A stretch of DNA of 64,000 bases from Streptomyces caatingaensis (GCF_001187435.1 NZ_LFXA01000004.1:377001-441000); one strand, 5' to 3'. Numbered from the stretch's first letter, positions 7,637 through 16,614 are shown. Notes: generated from the letters alone by a model not told the origin. Program-made: numbers and translations.

Positions 7637-8515
7637 TCAGCCGAGTTCGAGCGTGGTGGTCGCGTACGCCTCGCCGGCGCGGCTCGGGGGGACGTCACCG
7701 CGGTACATCCGCACGGTGCGGAACCGCTCGGTGAGCCCCCGGGCCTCGGCCAGGGCGACGCCCGCGGTCTGCGGCGCCGGGACGTCCAGGGAGAGGTCCG
7801 CACCCGGGCCGAGGTCCGCGGTGAGGGTGTCGAGGAGCGCCTCGGCGTCCTCGGGGGTGTCGGCGAAGAGCGGGCCGATCCGGTGGCCCTCGGGGGCCGG
7901 GCGGATCACTCCGTAGCCGGCGACGGCGCCGTCGCGGAGCACCGCGTGCCCGACGTGCCCGGGGGCGGTCAGCCAGCGCCGGACGAAGCCGCCGCGGTCG
8001 GCGGGGTACCAGGCGCGGTCGTAGGCGGCGACGGCGTCCAGGTGCGCGGGACCGATCCGTACCGTGCCCTCGCGGACGCGGCCGGGCCGGGTGAGGGCGC
8101 CGCCGTAGCGGACGGTGTCCCAGGCCGGACGGAAGCCGTGCTTGGCGTAGTTGTCGCGCTGGGGCAGCGCGGCGTCCAGGCCGATGGCCCGCCGCCCCGC
8201 GTGGGGGGAGGCCGCCTCCCAGGTCGCCAGGCCCAGCCCCTGGCCGCGCAGGTCGGGGTGGACGAGGTAGTGGCCCATGAAGGCGTACGTGTCGGAGTAG
8301 TTGACGACGGAGAGCGACGCGACCGGGGTCGTGCCGATCCGGGCGAGGAAGAAGCCCTCCGGGTCGGTCGGGTGGAAGCAGTCGGCGTCGCCGGGGCCGA
8401 CGTTCCAGCCCTCGCCGTCGGCCCACTGCGTCACGTGCCGCCACTCCTCCAGCGGGACGGCGGTGACGGTGAGCCGACCGGTTCCCGTGCGCAGGGATTC
8501 GCCGGGGTGGTTCAT
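7637..8515 (-). CDS. Two-domain GNAT N-acyltransferase (292 aa), HlmA-like by position
   Basis: The first GNAT domain carries the acyl-CoA pyrophosphate loop HPDLRGQGLGLATWEAA (about residues 88-104). A second, degenerate GNAT-like domain (GHAVLRDGAVAGYGVIRP) follows at about 190-280. In holomycin biosynthesis HlmA acetylates the pyrrolone amine in the last step, and acyl choice there distinguishes holomycin from thiolutin and aureothricin analogues. Position in the operon between acyl-CoA dehydrogenase and globin supports that role here; acyl specificity cannot be read from sequence. It is separated by 52 bp from the dehydrogenase and 47 bp from the globin. Confidence 0.75.
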   Translation of the reverse strand: MNHPGESLRTGTGRLTVTAVPLEEWRHVTQWADGEGWNVGPGDADCFHPTDPEGFFLARIGTTPVASLSVVNYSDTYAFMGHYLVHPDLRGQGLGLATWEAASPHAGRRAIGLDAALPQRDNYAKHGFRPAWDTVRYGGALTRPGRVREGTVRIGPAHLDAVAAYDRAWYPADRGGFVRRWLTAPGHVGHAVLRDGAVAGYGVIRPAPEGHRIGPLFADTPEDAEALLDTLTADLGPGADLSLDVPAPQTAGVALAEARGLTERFRTVRMYRGDVPPSRAGEAYATTTLELG

Positions 8516-8567
8516 GCGGGGGGTACGTCCCTTCGGTAAGTAGCCGGTCGGGTGCGTGCCGCGGCCC

Positions 8568-9710
8568 TCACAGGCCGAGCGAGCGGCCGATCAGTTCCTT
8601 CATGATTTCGGTGGTGCCGCCGTAGATCGTCTGGACCCGGCTGTTGGCCCACTCGCGGGAGATCGGGCTCTCCTTCAAGTAGCCGTACCCGCCGTACAGT
8701 TGCAGGCAGCGGTTGGCGACCTCGACCTGGAGCTCGGTGGTCCACCACTTGGCCTTGGCGGCGTCGGCCACCGTCAGGCGCCCGGCGTTGAGCTCCGTGA
8801 CGCAGTGGTTGAGGAAGACCCGGGCGATGGTGATCTCGGTGTCGAGGGTGGCGAGCTGGAAGCGGTTGTGCTGGAAGCTCCCGATGGCCTGCCCGAACGC
8901 CTGCCGGCCGCGGGCGTACTCCAGGGTGTCGGCCAGCATCTTCTCGGCCGCGGCGACCGCCACGGTGGCGATGCTGAGCCGCTCGCGCGGGAGGCCGGCC
9001 ATCAGGTAGGCCATCCCGACGTTCTCCTTGCCGATCAGGTTGGCGGCCGGCACCCGGCAGTCGTCGAAGAACAGCTCGCAGGTGTCGCTGGCCGTCCAGC
9101 CGAGCTTCTCCATGCGCCGGCCGCGGGTGAAGCCGGGGGTGTCCCGTTCGACGACGATCAGGCTGATGCCCTGGCCGCCGCGCTGCGGGGCGGTCTTGGC
9201 GGCCACGACGATCACGTCGGCGTTCTCGCCGTTGGTGATGAACGTCTTCTGCCCGTTGAGGACGTAGAAGTCCCCGTCGCGCACGGCGGTGGTGCGGATG
9301 TCGGCGACGTTGGAGCCCGCGTCCGGCTCGCTCATCGCGATGGCCGCGATCAGTTCGCCCGAACACAGCCCGGGCAGCCAGCGCTTGCGCTGCTCGGGCG
9401 TGGTCCGGCCGGACAGGTAGGTGGCGACGACGTCGTTGTGGGCGACGAAGCCCGGCGCGGTGACGCGGGCCCGTATCAGCTCCTCCGAGAGGACCGCCGG
9501 ATAGCGGAAGTCGGCCTCCCCGCCCCCGCCGTACTCGGTGGGCACGCCCACCCCGAGCAGCCCCGCGGCCCCGGCCTTGCGCCACAGCTCGCGGCTGACG
9601 ATGCCGTCCCGCTCCCACTGGTCGTGGTACGGGACCGCCTCGCGCGCCAGGAAGGTGCGGCACAGCTGCCGGAAGTCCTCGTGCTGGGCTTCGTAGACGG
9701 TGGTCTGCAT
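8568..9710 (-). CDS. Acyl-CoA dehydrogenase family flavoprotein (380 aa), HlmB-like
   Basis: This is a standard-length FAD-dependent dehydrogenase. The middle-domain motif is AIAMSEPDAGSNVADIRTTA, and the C-terminal helical domain includes RQAFGQAIGSFQHNRFQLA and QLYGGYGYLKESPISREWANSRVQTIYGGT. In dithiolopyrrolone pathways such an enzyme (HlmB) oxidises the carrier-bound Cys-Cys intermediate rather than a fatty acyl-CoA. The ATG at 9710 lies 2 bp after the thioesterase stop codon, showing tight coupling. Confidence 0.9.
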   Translation of the reverse strand: MQTTVYEAQHEDFRQLCRTFLAREAVPYHDQWERDGIVSRELWRKAGAAGLLGVGVPTEYGGGGEADFRYPAVLSEELIRARVTAPGFVAHNDVVATYLSGRTTPEQRKRWLPGLCSGELIAAIAMSEPDAGSNVADIRTTAVRDGDFYVLNGQKTFITNGENADVIVVAAKTAPQRGGQGISLIVVERDTPGFTRGRRMEKLGWTASDTCELFFDDCRVPAANLIGKENVGMAYLMAGLPRERLSIATVAVAAAEKMLADTLEYARGRQAFGQAIGSFQHNRFQLATLDTEITIARVFLNHCVTELNAGRLTVADAAKAKWWTTELQVEVANRCLQLYGGYGYLKESPISREWANSRVQTIYGGTTEIMKELIGRSLGL

Positions 9711-9712
9711 GG

Positions 9713-10465
9713 TCAGCGCTCCCCTTCGCCGAGGTCCCGGCCCACGATCGAGACGACCACCGCGGGTTCCTGCACGGCGGCGAAGTGGCCGCCGTCGATC
9801 TCCACCCGGCGGGCGGGGACGTCGCTGTGCTCCGCCCACCGCCACATCCGCTCGGGCGTCACGTAGACGTCGTCCCGCGCCGCGATCAGCGTGAGCGGGA
9901 AGCCCACGCGCAGCGCGCCCGCCTCCTTGGGGAACTGCCGCCGCACCGCGTGGTCCTCGCGCATCAGCCGCACCAGGAAGGCGCTCATCGCGCCGCTGGC
10001 CAGCAGTTCACGGGGGGTTCCGCCGTCCGCGGCGATCTTCTCCAGCAGCTGTTCGTCGGTGAGGTCGTCGGTCCCGTCGGGCTGCTGGAGCGCCGGCGGG
10101 AGCGCCGCCGAGAGGAAGGCGCGCACCGGCGGCTCCCCCAGCAGGCGCTCCACCTCGGCGGCGACGGCCAGGCTCAGCGTGGCGCCGAAGCTGTGCCCGA
10201 AGGTCGCCCAGCGGGCGCCCGGGGCCGCGGCGCGGGCGCCGCGCAGGTCGTCGGCCACTAACCGGGCCGTGGACGCCACGAGTGCGCGGAAGTCCTCGGT
10301 GCGGGCCTCCCGCCGGCGGGTCCCGCGGCCCGGCTGGTCCACCGGCACGATGGCCAGGTGGTCCGTCTCCAGGGCCTTCCACGGCCGGTACGCCGCCGAG
10401 GTGGCGCCGGCGTGCGGGAAGCAGTAGAGCCACACCGGTGGCTCCGTTCCAGGCACGGTGCTCAC
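9713..10465 (-). CDS. Type II thioesterase, alpha/beta hydrolase (250 aa), HlmC-like
   Basis: This resembles the external thioesterases of NRPS/PKS clusters: YCFPHAGATSAAYRPW near the N-terminus, nucleophile motif GHSFGATL, and a C-terminal DGGHFAAV histidine. Type II thioesterases release stalled or finished products from carrier domains. HlmE-type NRPSs have no integral thioesterase, so this protein may be the off-loading enzyme. The GTG at 10465 overlaps the GMC oxidoreductase stop (GTGA), implying translational coupling. Confidence 0.9.
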   Translation of the reverse strand: MSTVPGTEPPVWLYCFPHAGATSAAYRPWKALETDHLAIVPVDQPGRGTRRREARTEDFRALVASTARLVADDLRGARAAAPGARWATFGHSFGATLSLAVAAEVERLLGEPPVRAFLSAALPPALQQPDGTDDLTDEQLLEKIAADGGTPRELLASGAMSAFLVRLMREDHAVRRQFPKEAGALRVGFPLTLIAARDDVYVTPERMWRWAEHSDVPARRVEIDGGHFAAVQEPAVVVSIVGRDLGEGER

Positions 10466-12090
10466 TCCTTCGTGCTCCCGGCGATCCGCTCGGCCAGCAT
10501 GATGGTGGTCAGGTTGGTCGGGACGCTGGGCATGGACGGGAAGACGGAGGCGTCGACGATCCGCAGGTTCTCCGTGCCGTGCACGCGGCCCTCCTGGTCC
10601 ACGACCGCCGCCGGGTCGCTCGCGGGCCCCATCCGGCACGAACCGGCCGCGTGCCAGCCGGGGTTCATGATGTTCCTGACCCCGCTGCGCAGGATGCGGT
10701 CATTGGCCACCATCGTGTCGGTCCAGAACTGGGTCTCCTCGAACCGGTCGGCGAGCCCCGGTTTCCGCAGGATGCCCCAGGCCTTGCGGACGCCGTGGCA
10801 GAGCCGGTCGACGTCCTCCGGGTCGGTGCCGAGGCCGAGTTCGATGACGGGCGTGGCGTGCGGGCCGGCGTCCTCGATGAAGACGCGGCCGCGGGAGGCG
10901 GGGCGCAGCAGCATCACGGAGATGCCGACGACCATGGGCCAGCCGAGGCGGTCGACGAAGCCGGGGACGGTGCCGCTCTCCACGTTGTTGAGCAGGCCGA
11001 CCTGGATGTCGGTGTCGTCGTCGAAGCCGCTGGACATGCGGGCGGCGACGGTCCGCCAGGGCAGGCCGGGCGTGCAGACGCCCGGCCTGGGCTTGGACCA
11101 GATGACGACGGAGGGGTGGTCCACGAGGTTCTCGCCGACGCCCGGCAGGTCGACGACGGGGTCGACGCCCAGGGTCTCGCTGAGCCCGGCGGCGGCGACG
11201 CCGGAGCGCATGAGGACGACGGGGGTGCCGACGGCGCCCGCGCTGAGGATGACGTTGGCGGCGCGGACGGTCGTCACGTGGCCCTCGGAGAGGACCTCGA
11301 CGCCGACGGCGCGGGTGCCCTCGAAGAGGACCCGGGTGGCCCGGGTGCCGGTGCGGATCTCCAGGTTGGGCAGGTGGCGGGCGCCGGCGAGGTAGGTGGT
11401 GGCCGTGTCCATGCGTTCGCCGTCCACGGCGTTGCTGGGGATGACGCCGACGCCGGTCTCCGTACCGCCGTTGAGGTCGTCGAGCTCGGTGAGGCCGAGG
11501 GCGACGCACTCGTCCCGGAAGGCCGCGTCGAGGACGTGGAGCCGGTCGCGGACGGGCCGGCGGATGGGCACCGGGCCGCTGTCGCCGTGGGCCTCGGTGG
11601 GCATGCCGGGGTCGGACTCGATCTCGCGGTAGTACGGGAGGACGTGCTCCCAGGACCACTCGGGGTTGCCGAGGCGGACCCACTCGTCGAAGTCGCGGGG
11701 CAGGCCGCGCAGGGCGATGGCGCCGTTGACGGCGGAGCCGCCGCCCATGACCTTGCCGAGCTGGTAGGGGAAGCGGCCCCACAGGGCCCTGGGCACCTTG
11801 GCCGCGTTGGCCTCGGCCACGGCGGCGCGGCCCTCGGGGCCGGCGGCCACCAGGTCCTCCAGGCGGCTGCTGCCGCGGAGGTTGGCGAGGTAGTCCCAGT
11901 TGTAGTCGCGCAGGATGAGCCGGCTGGCGTCGGCGAGCGGGTGGGTCCTCTCGCGGGGGGACGGCTGGTCGCCGCCGGCCTCCAGGAGGAGCACCCGGCG
12001 TTCGCCGCCGGCGGCGAGGCGGGTGGCGGTGACGGTGCCGGCCGAGCCGCCGCCGACGATCACGTAGTCCCAGACGGTGTCGGTGCTCAT
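10462..12090 (-). CDS. GMC-family FAD oxidoreductase (542 aa), HlmD-like
   Basis: The glucose-methanol-choline oxidoreductase signature is complete. It has the N-terminal FAD fold (DYVIVGGGSAGTVTATRLA), the first PROSITE-type motif (GKVMGGGSAVNGAI), GAVGTPVVLMRSGV, and a C-terminal catalytic histidine region (HAAGSCRMG and the NLRIVDASVFP segment). In the holomycin model HlmD supplies one of the two-electron oxidations that build the ene-dithiol bicycle. It overlaps the upstream NRPS by ATGA and the downstream thioesterase by GTGA. Confidence 0.9.
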   Translation of the reverse strand: MSTDTVWDYVIVGGGSAGTVTATRLAAGGERRVLLLEAGGDQPSPRERTHPLADASRLILRDYNWDYLANLRGSSRLEDLVAAGPEGRAAVAEANAAKVPRALWGRFPYQLGKVMGGGSAVNGAIALRGLPRDFDEWVRLGNPEWSWEHVLPYYREIESDPGMPTEAHGDSGPVPIRRPVRDRLHVLDAAFRDECVALGLTELDDLNGGTETGVGVIPSNAVDGERMDTATTYLAGARHLPNLEIRTGTRATRVLFEGTRAVGVEVLSEGHVTTVRAANVILSAGAVGTPVVLMRSGVAAAGLSETLGVDPVVDLPGVGENLVDHPSVVIWSKPRPGVCTPGLPWRTVAARMSSGFDDDTDIQVGLLNNVESGTVPGFVDRLGWPMVVGISVMLLRPASRGRVFIEDAGPHATPVIELGLGTDPEDVDRLCHGVRKAWGILRKPGLADRFEETQFWTDTMVANDRILRSGVRNIMNPGWHAAGSCRMGPASDPAAVVDQEGRVHGTENLRIVDASVFPSMPSVPTNLTTIMLAERIAGSTKE

Positions 12091-15000
12091 GCGCCGGCCT
12101 CCTTGATCGAGACGATGATCTCGGCGAAGTCCGCGATGGTCGCGTTCATGAACAGGCCCTCGATGACCTCCTGTTCGGCGGAGGCGTCGATGCCGAACTC
12201 GGTGCGCAGGTGCCCGATGATGCCCACCGCGTGCAGGGAGTCGCCGCCGACGTCGAAGAAGCCGTCCTCGATGCCGAAGTCGGCGTGGCCGAGCTGCTCG
12301 GCCCACAGGGTCAGCAGCCGTTCCTCGATCGCGTTGCGGGGCGAGACGCGGCCGTCGCCGTCCTCCGCCTCGTTCCACGGGGTGGGCAGGGCGCCCTGGT
12401 CGACCTTGCCGTTGGGGGTCAGCGGCACGGCGTCGAGGGTGAGGTAGTGGGTGGGCACCATGTAGCCGGGCAGGTCGCCGGCGAGCGTCTCGCGCAGCGC
12501 GGCGGGGTCGAGGTGGGCGGCGCCCGGCTCGTCCACCACGAGGTAGGCGGCGAGCTGGCGCTGGCCGGTGCGCGGGTGGGCGGGGGCGGTCACCAGGGCC
12601 TGGCGGACGCCCTCCTGGCGCAGCAGGGTGGCCTCGATCTCGCCGAGTTCGACCCGGTAACCGTTGATCTTCACCTGGAAGTCGGTGCGGCCGAGGATCT
12701 CGATGGTGCCGCCGGGCCGGTAGCGGCCCAGGTCGCCGGTGCGGTACAGGCGTTCGCCGGTGGCGGGATGGGTGATGAATCGTTCCGCCGTGCGGACCGG
12801 GTCGGCCCAGTAGCCCTGGGCGACGCCGGTGCCGCCGATGTAGAGCTCGCCGGTGACGCCGGTGGGGCAGGGTTCCAGCCACTCGTTGTAGACGTGGAAG
12901 ACCTGGTTGGCCAGCGGTGTGCCGTAGGGGATGCTCGACCAGTCGGCCGGGACCTCGCCGATCGGGTGGTGGATGGACCAGATCGAGCCCTCGGTGGCGC
13001 CGCCGAGGCTGACGGCCTGCAGCCGGGGGAAGCGCTCGCGGAGCCGGCCGGGCAGGTCCAGCGGGATCCAGTCGCCGCTGAGCAGGGCCAGCCGCAGGCT
13101 CGCACCGCTGCCGGGCGCGGCGTCGGTCATGGTCTCGACCCACATGCGCATCGGCGCGGGCACGCTGTTCCAGACGGTGACGCCGTGCCGGTCGATGAGC
13201 TCGGTCCAGTGCGCGGGGTCGTTGGCCCGCTTCGGGTCGGGGACGACGATCGCGCCGCCGGCGCCGAGGACGCCGAAGATGTCGTAGACCGACAGGTCGA
13301 AGCCGGTGGGCGCCAGGGCCAGGACCCGGTCCGAACCGGTCACCGCGAAGCGGTCGTTGATGTCCTGGACGGTGTTGGCGGCGTTGCGGTGCGAGATCAT
13401 CACGCCCTTGGGCTCACCGGTGGAGCCGGAGGTGAAGATCACGTAGGCGAGGTCGTCGACGCCCTGCGCGCTTTCGACGGGCCCGGCGTCCTGGGCGCGG
13501 GTGGCCGCGTCGTCGAGGGTGACGAGCTCGACCCCGTCCGGCCAGGTCAGCTCCGTGCGCAGGGCCGGTTCGGTGACCACGGCCCTGGCCTTGCACTGGC
13601 GCAGCAGCTTCAGCCGCCGCTGCTCGGGCAGTTCGGGGTCGATGGCGACGTAGGCGGCGCCCGCGTGCTGGACGCCCAGCAGGGCGGAGATCTGGCCGGG
13701 GCCGGGCCGTGTCGAGACGGCGATCACCGTGTTGGGCTCGGCGCCGCAGACCTCGCGCAGGCGGCGGGCGAGGCGGTGCGCGTCCTCGGTCAGCTCGCGG
13801 TAGGTGGTCTCCGTGCCGCCGGCGAGGACGGCGACGGCGTCGGGGGTGCGCCGGGCGGCGGCGGCGACGAGCTCGTGGAGCAGGGCCGGCGGGATGTCGC
13901 GGGCGGTGTCGTTGGCCCGTTGGCGCTCGGCGAGCTGCTCGGCGGGCAGCGGGACGACGCCGCCGGCCGCCGACCACACCTCCTCGCCCTCGGCCAGTCC
14001 GCCGAGGAGCGTGGTGTAGGCGTCGAACATGGCGTCCAGGGTGCCCTCGGGGAACAGGCCGTCCACCGCGTTCCAGGTGAGGACGAGTTCGCCGTTCTCC
14101 TCGGTGACCTGGTTCTCCAGCCAGACCTGCGGGGTCTGGCTGATGCCGTACGCCACGTCGCCGAAGAGCCGCAGGGCGTCGGCGGTCGCCGCGTCGCCCT
14201 CCGCGCCCAGCATGCTGGAGTGGACGACGGGCATCGACACGTTGCGTCCGTCCCCCTGGCGGCGGGTGAGCTCGCGCAGGACGCGGATGCCGCCGAACGC
14301 CGAGTGGGCCAGGTCCGCGAGGCGCTGCCGCTGGAGGCCGGCGGCGCGCTCGGCGAAGGTCTCCCCGGCGGTGCCGCCGACGGCGAGCAGGCCGGGCGAG
14401 AGGAAGTCGCCGACGATCTTCTGCGCCTGGGGGTGCAGCGGGAGACGGTGCAGCTGGGTGAGGGTGAGCGTGAACTCCTGCCGCCGCGACCAGGTGCGCA
14501 GCACCTCCGCGTAGGCGGCCAGCAGCAGGTTGTCGGGGGTCAGGCCGTGGCGGTGGGCCGCGTCCGACAGCGCGGCCCAGCGCTCGGGCGCGAGGACCGC
14601 GCGGCGCCGGGTGAAGGCGGGCCTGCCGAGGCGCTCGGGGGCGGTGCCGATGGGCAGGTCGGGGCCGGGGGGCAGCTCGTCGACGCGGGAGAGCCAGTAG
14701 TCGGCGGACTTCTTGCCGAGGGCCTCGGACTCCAGGGCCTGTTCGGCCAGCACGTAGTCCCTGAAGGAGAGTTCGAGGGGCTCGGGCTCCCAGGCGGGGT
14801 CGTCGTAGAAGCGGCGCCACTCGTCCAGGACGACGAACAGGCTGCGGACGTCCACGAAGAGGAGGTCCATGCTCAGGTGCAGCCGGACGCGGTCCTCGTC
14901 CAGGAGCGAGGCGCGGATGTCGAACGGCGGCCACTCCTCGGTGGGCAGCACCTGGTCGGCGAGTTCGCCGCGGACGCGGTCGAGGGCCTCGGCCTGCTCG

Positions 15001-15476
15001 GCGGCCGTCCTGCCGCGCAGGTCCTGGGCGGCGATCTCGTACGGCGGCACCTGCTCCAGGACGCGCTGTCTGCCGCCGGGCTGGACGACGGCGCGGAGCA
15101 TGTCGTGCCGCGCGACGACCTTGCGCAGCGCCTCGGAGAGGCGGGGCACGTCCAGGCCGGTGCCGTCGAACTCGTAGTAGTAGTGGCTTGCCACGCCGCC
15201 GAGTTCGAGGCCCTGGTGGCGGCCGATGAGGTAGGCGTGCTGGATGTCGGTGAGGGGGAACGGGTCGCCCCGCAGCCCGGGTTCGGGGCGGGCGGCCGGC
15301 AGGCCCGCCGGCCGCGGCCGGCCCCGCAGGAGGGCGACGAGCTCGTCGCGGTGCTCGTCGACGGCCGCGCGGAGCCGCGGCGTCAGGGCGTCGTCAGGAG
15401 CCTCGATGTCGAGGCGATCGCCGTTCAGGCGAAGGGTGACACGACGATTCCGTAACTCGACAAGAAGGTCTTCCAT
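12087..15476 (-). CDS. NRPS module: docking-Cyclization-Adenylation(Cys)-Thiolation (1129 aa), HlmE-like
   Basis: Residues 1-55 look like a TubC-type docking domain. Residues 70-490 are a heterocyclization domain: PLTDIQHAYLIGR plus the diagnostic DxxxxDxxS as D204, D209, S212. The adenylation domain has FTSGSTGEPKG, and its specificity residues read D-L-Y-N-L-S-L-I-W with the terminal Lys in PNGKV, the known cysteine code. The thiolation domain has GGDSLHA with S1080. There is no thioesterase. The architecture equals HlmE, which makes the Cys-Cys scaffold of holomycin. The ATG at 15476 follows GGGGA. This is the first gene of the biosynthetic operon. Confidence 0.92.
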   Translation of the reverse strand: MEDLLVELRNRRVTLRLNGDRLDIEAPDDALTPRLRAAVDEHRDELVALLRGRPRPAGLPAARPEPGLRGDPFPLTDIQHAYLIGRHQGLELGGVASHYYYEFDGTGLDVPRLSEALRKVVARHDMLRAVVQPGGRQRVLEQVPPYEIAAQDLRGRTAAEQAEALDRVRGELADQVLPTEEWPPFDIRASLLDEDRVRLHLSMDLLFVDVRSLFVVLDEWRRFYDDPAWEPEPLELSFRDYVLAEQALESEALGKKSADYWLSRVDELPPGPDLPIGTAPERLGRPAFTRRRAVLAPERWAALSDAAHRHGLTPDNLLLAAYAEVLRTWSRRQEFTLTLTQLHRLPLHPQAQKIVGDFLSPGLLAVGGTAGETFAERAAGLQRQRLADLAHSAFGGIRVLRELTRRQGDGRNVSMPVVHSSMLGAEGDAATADALRLFGDVAYGISQTPQVWLENQVTEENGELVLTWNAVDGLFPEGTLDAMFDAYTTLLGGLAEGEEVWSAAGGVVPLPAEQLAERQRANDTARDIPPALLHELVAAAARRTPDAVAVLAGGTETTYRELTEDAHRLARRLREVCGAEPNTVIAVSTRPGPGQISALLGVQHAGAAYVAIDPELPEQRRLKLLRQCKARAVVTEPALRTELTWPDGVELVTLDDAATRAQDAGPVESAQGVDDLAYVIFTSGSTGEPKGVMISHRNAANTVQDINDRFAVTGSDRVLALAPTGFDLSVYDIFGVLGAGGAIVVPDPKRANDPAHWTELIDRHGVTVWNSVPAPMRMWVETMTDAAPGSGASLRLALLSGDWIPLDLPGRLRERFPRLQAVSLGGATEGSIWSIHHPIGEVPADWSSIPYGTPLANQVFHVYNEWLEPCPTGVTGELYIGGTGVAQGYWADPVRTAERFITHPATGERLYRTGDLGRYRPGGTIEILGRTDFQVKINGYRVELGEIEATLLRQEGVRQALVTAPAHPRTGQRQLAAYLVVDEPGAAHLDPAALRETLAGDLPGYMVPTHYLTLDAVPLTPNGKVDQGALPTPWNEAEDGDGRVSPRNAIEERLLTLWAEQLGHADFGIEDGFFDVGGDSLHAVGIIGHLRTEFGIDASAEQEVIEGLFMNATIADFAEIIVSIKEAGA

Positions 15477-15699
15477 CAAAGTCCCCGTGCCTCTCTGTGC
15501 TTCGCATGGCGTGCTGCTTCACGTGACGTTGCGTGCGCGGGCCGGTCCCCGTGACGGGGACGGGGCGGGTGCGGGTGGACGCTCGGGCGGCTGCCCGTGG
15601 AACGGCGGCGCGCCGGGGCGGCGACGGCCGCCTGCGCCGTTGGTGTCTTCTCCCGCCGAACCGACCCGGGGGTCGGGCGAGATCACTTCATGTGTTCGT

Positions 15700-15728
15700 A
15701 TCGTAGGTGCAACAAACCGCAATGACAA
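15700..15728 (-). promoter_or_regulatory. Sigma70-like promoter of the NRPS operon
   Basis: Read on the minus strand: -35 TTGTCA (15728-15723), 17-bp spacer, -10 TACGAT (15705-15700). This predicts a start near 15693 and an untranslated leader of about 215 nt before the NRPS ATG, long enough for regulation at RNA level. Confidence 0.6.
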
Positions 15729-15971
15729 GATCACTGAGCGAGAGCATCGCGAACTCGCCGAAAAATCGGGATCACTTGAGGAGATGGCCGGAAGGGGCCC
15801 TCCAAGGCGCCTTTTCAGATACCCCAAGTTCCTTTTATGGGCCGCTTGTTGAGCTGCGTACACGCATGTTTGGGCGACGCCCGGCACCGGGTAGACGCGC
15901 AACGGACGAGGGGTCCGGCACACGCTGTACGCGCATGCCGGATCGCTCAACTGAAAAGGCCCGCAGAGTGG

Positions 15972-16000
15972 TTGAACCCAATCGGTGCTCAGTGCATCAT
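15972..16000 (+). promoter_or_regulatory. Possible promoter giving a leaderless decarboxylase mRNA
   Basis: TTGAAC (15972-15977), 17-bp spacer, CATCAT (15995-16000). A start about 7 bp downstream would coincide with the ATG at 16008. There is no Shine-Dalgarno sequence in front of that ATG, which fits leaderless translation. The -10 match is modest. Confidence 0.4.
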
Positions 16001-16007
16001 TGCCCTC

Positions 16008-16592
16008 ATGCCAAATGCGACTGACGTTCCGTCAGGCGGTCCGCGCGTCCTCGTCGGCGCCACCGGGTCGGTGGCCGTGACGGCGTTGCCCTCCTACCTC
16101 GACGCCCTCCGCGCCCGGCTGGGCGGCACGTACACCGTGCTCATGACCCACACCGCGGCCTCGTTCATCCCGCCGGACACCGTGCGGCTCGGCGCCGAGC
16201 GCGTCGTCCACGGGGAGGCGCCCGCCGACTGGCCCACCGACAAGCCCTCCCGCCTGGTCGCCGACCACGACATCCTCGTCGTCCTGCCGGCCACCGCCAA
16301 CATCCTCTCCGCCGCCGCCACGGGGGCCGCCCCCAATCGCATCGCGACGGTGATCCTCTCCTCCACCTTCCCCGTCGTCTTCTTCCCGCACATGGGCGGG
16401 CCGATGTGGAACAAGCCGGCCGTGCAGCGGAATGTGGCGCAGCTCCGCGCGGACGGCCATCACGTTCCCGAACCGGAGTGGCACGAATCCGTCGACCTTT
16501 CCGGGCTGACCACGCGCCATCCGGCATTGCCCGCCCCGGAAAAGGCCGCGGAAATCGTCGCGGAATTGCTGGAAAAGACGCGGACCGCCTAG
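16008..16592 (+). CDS. PPC-decarboxylase/EpiD-like flavoprotein (194 aa), HlmF-like
   Basis: This belongs to the homo-oligomeric flavin-containing cysteine decarboxylase family (PPC-DC, EpiD, MrsD). ATGSVAVTALP is the FMN-binding N-terminus, PATANILSAAATGAAPNRIATVIL is the family PASANT-like segment, and PHMGGPMWNKPAVQRNV is the PAMN-like substrate-binding loop. HlmF is proposed to oxidatively decarboxylate the C-terminal cysteinyl unit to an ene-thiol in holomycin biosynthesis. This gene is transcribed divergently from the rest of the operon. No ribosome site is visible ahead of the ATG. Confidence 0.87.
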   Translation: MPNATDVPSGGPRVLVGATGSVAVTALPSYLDALRARLGGTYTVLMTHTAASFIPPDTVRLGAERVVHGEAPADWPTDKPSRLVADHDILVVLPATANILSAAATGAAPNRIATVILSSTFPVVFFPHMGGPMWNKPAVQRNVAQLRADGHHVPEPEWHESVDLSGLTTRHPALPAPEKAAEIVAELLEKTRTA

Positions 16593-16614
16593 CCCTTTCT
16601 TCCGGCGCACGGCC

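Larger units (their letters stand above)
15477..16007. other. 531-bp divergent control region between NRPS operon and decarboxylase
   Basis: No convincing gene is present; open frames here have no recognisable protein or ribosome site. The stretch is less GC-rich than its surroundings and holds a good minus-strand promoter (15700-15728), a possible plus-strand promoter (15972-16000) and a perfect palindrome AAGGCGCCTT (15804-15813). It is the obvious control region for the whole biosynthetic cluster. Confidence 0.6.

Noticed and set aside
15707..16024. Open frame of 105 codons in the NRPS-decarboxylase control region
   Set aside because: No ribosome site, no recognisable protein, overlap with clear promoter elements and with the decarboxylase start.
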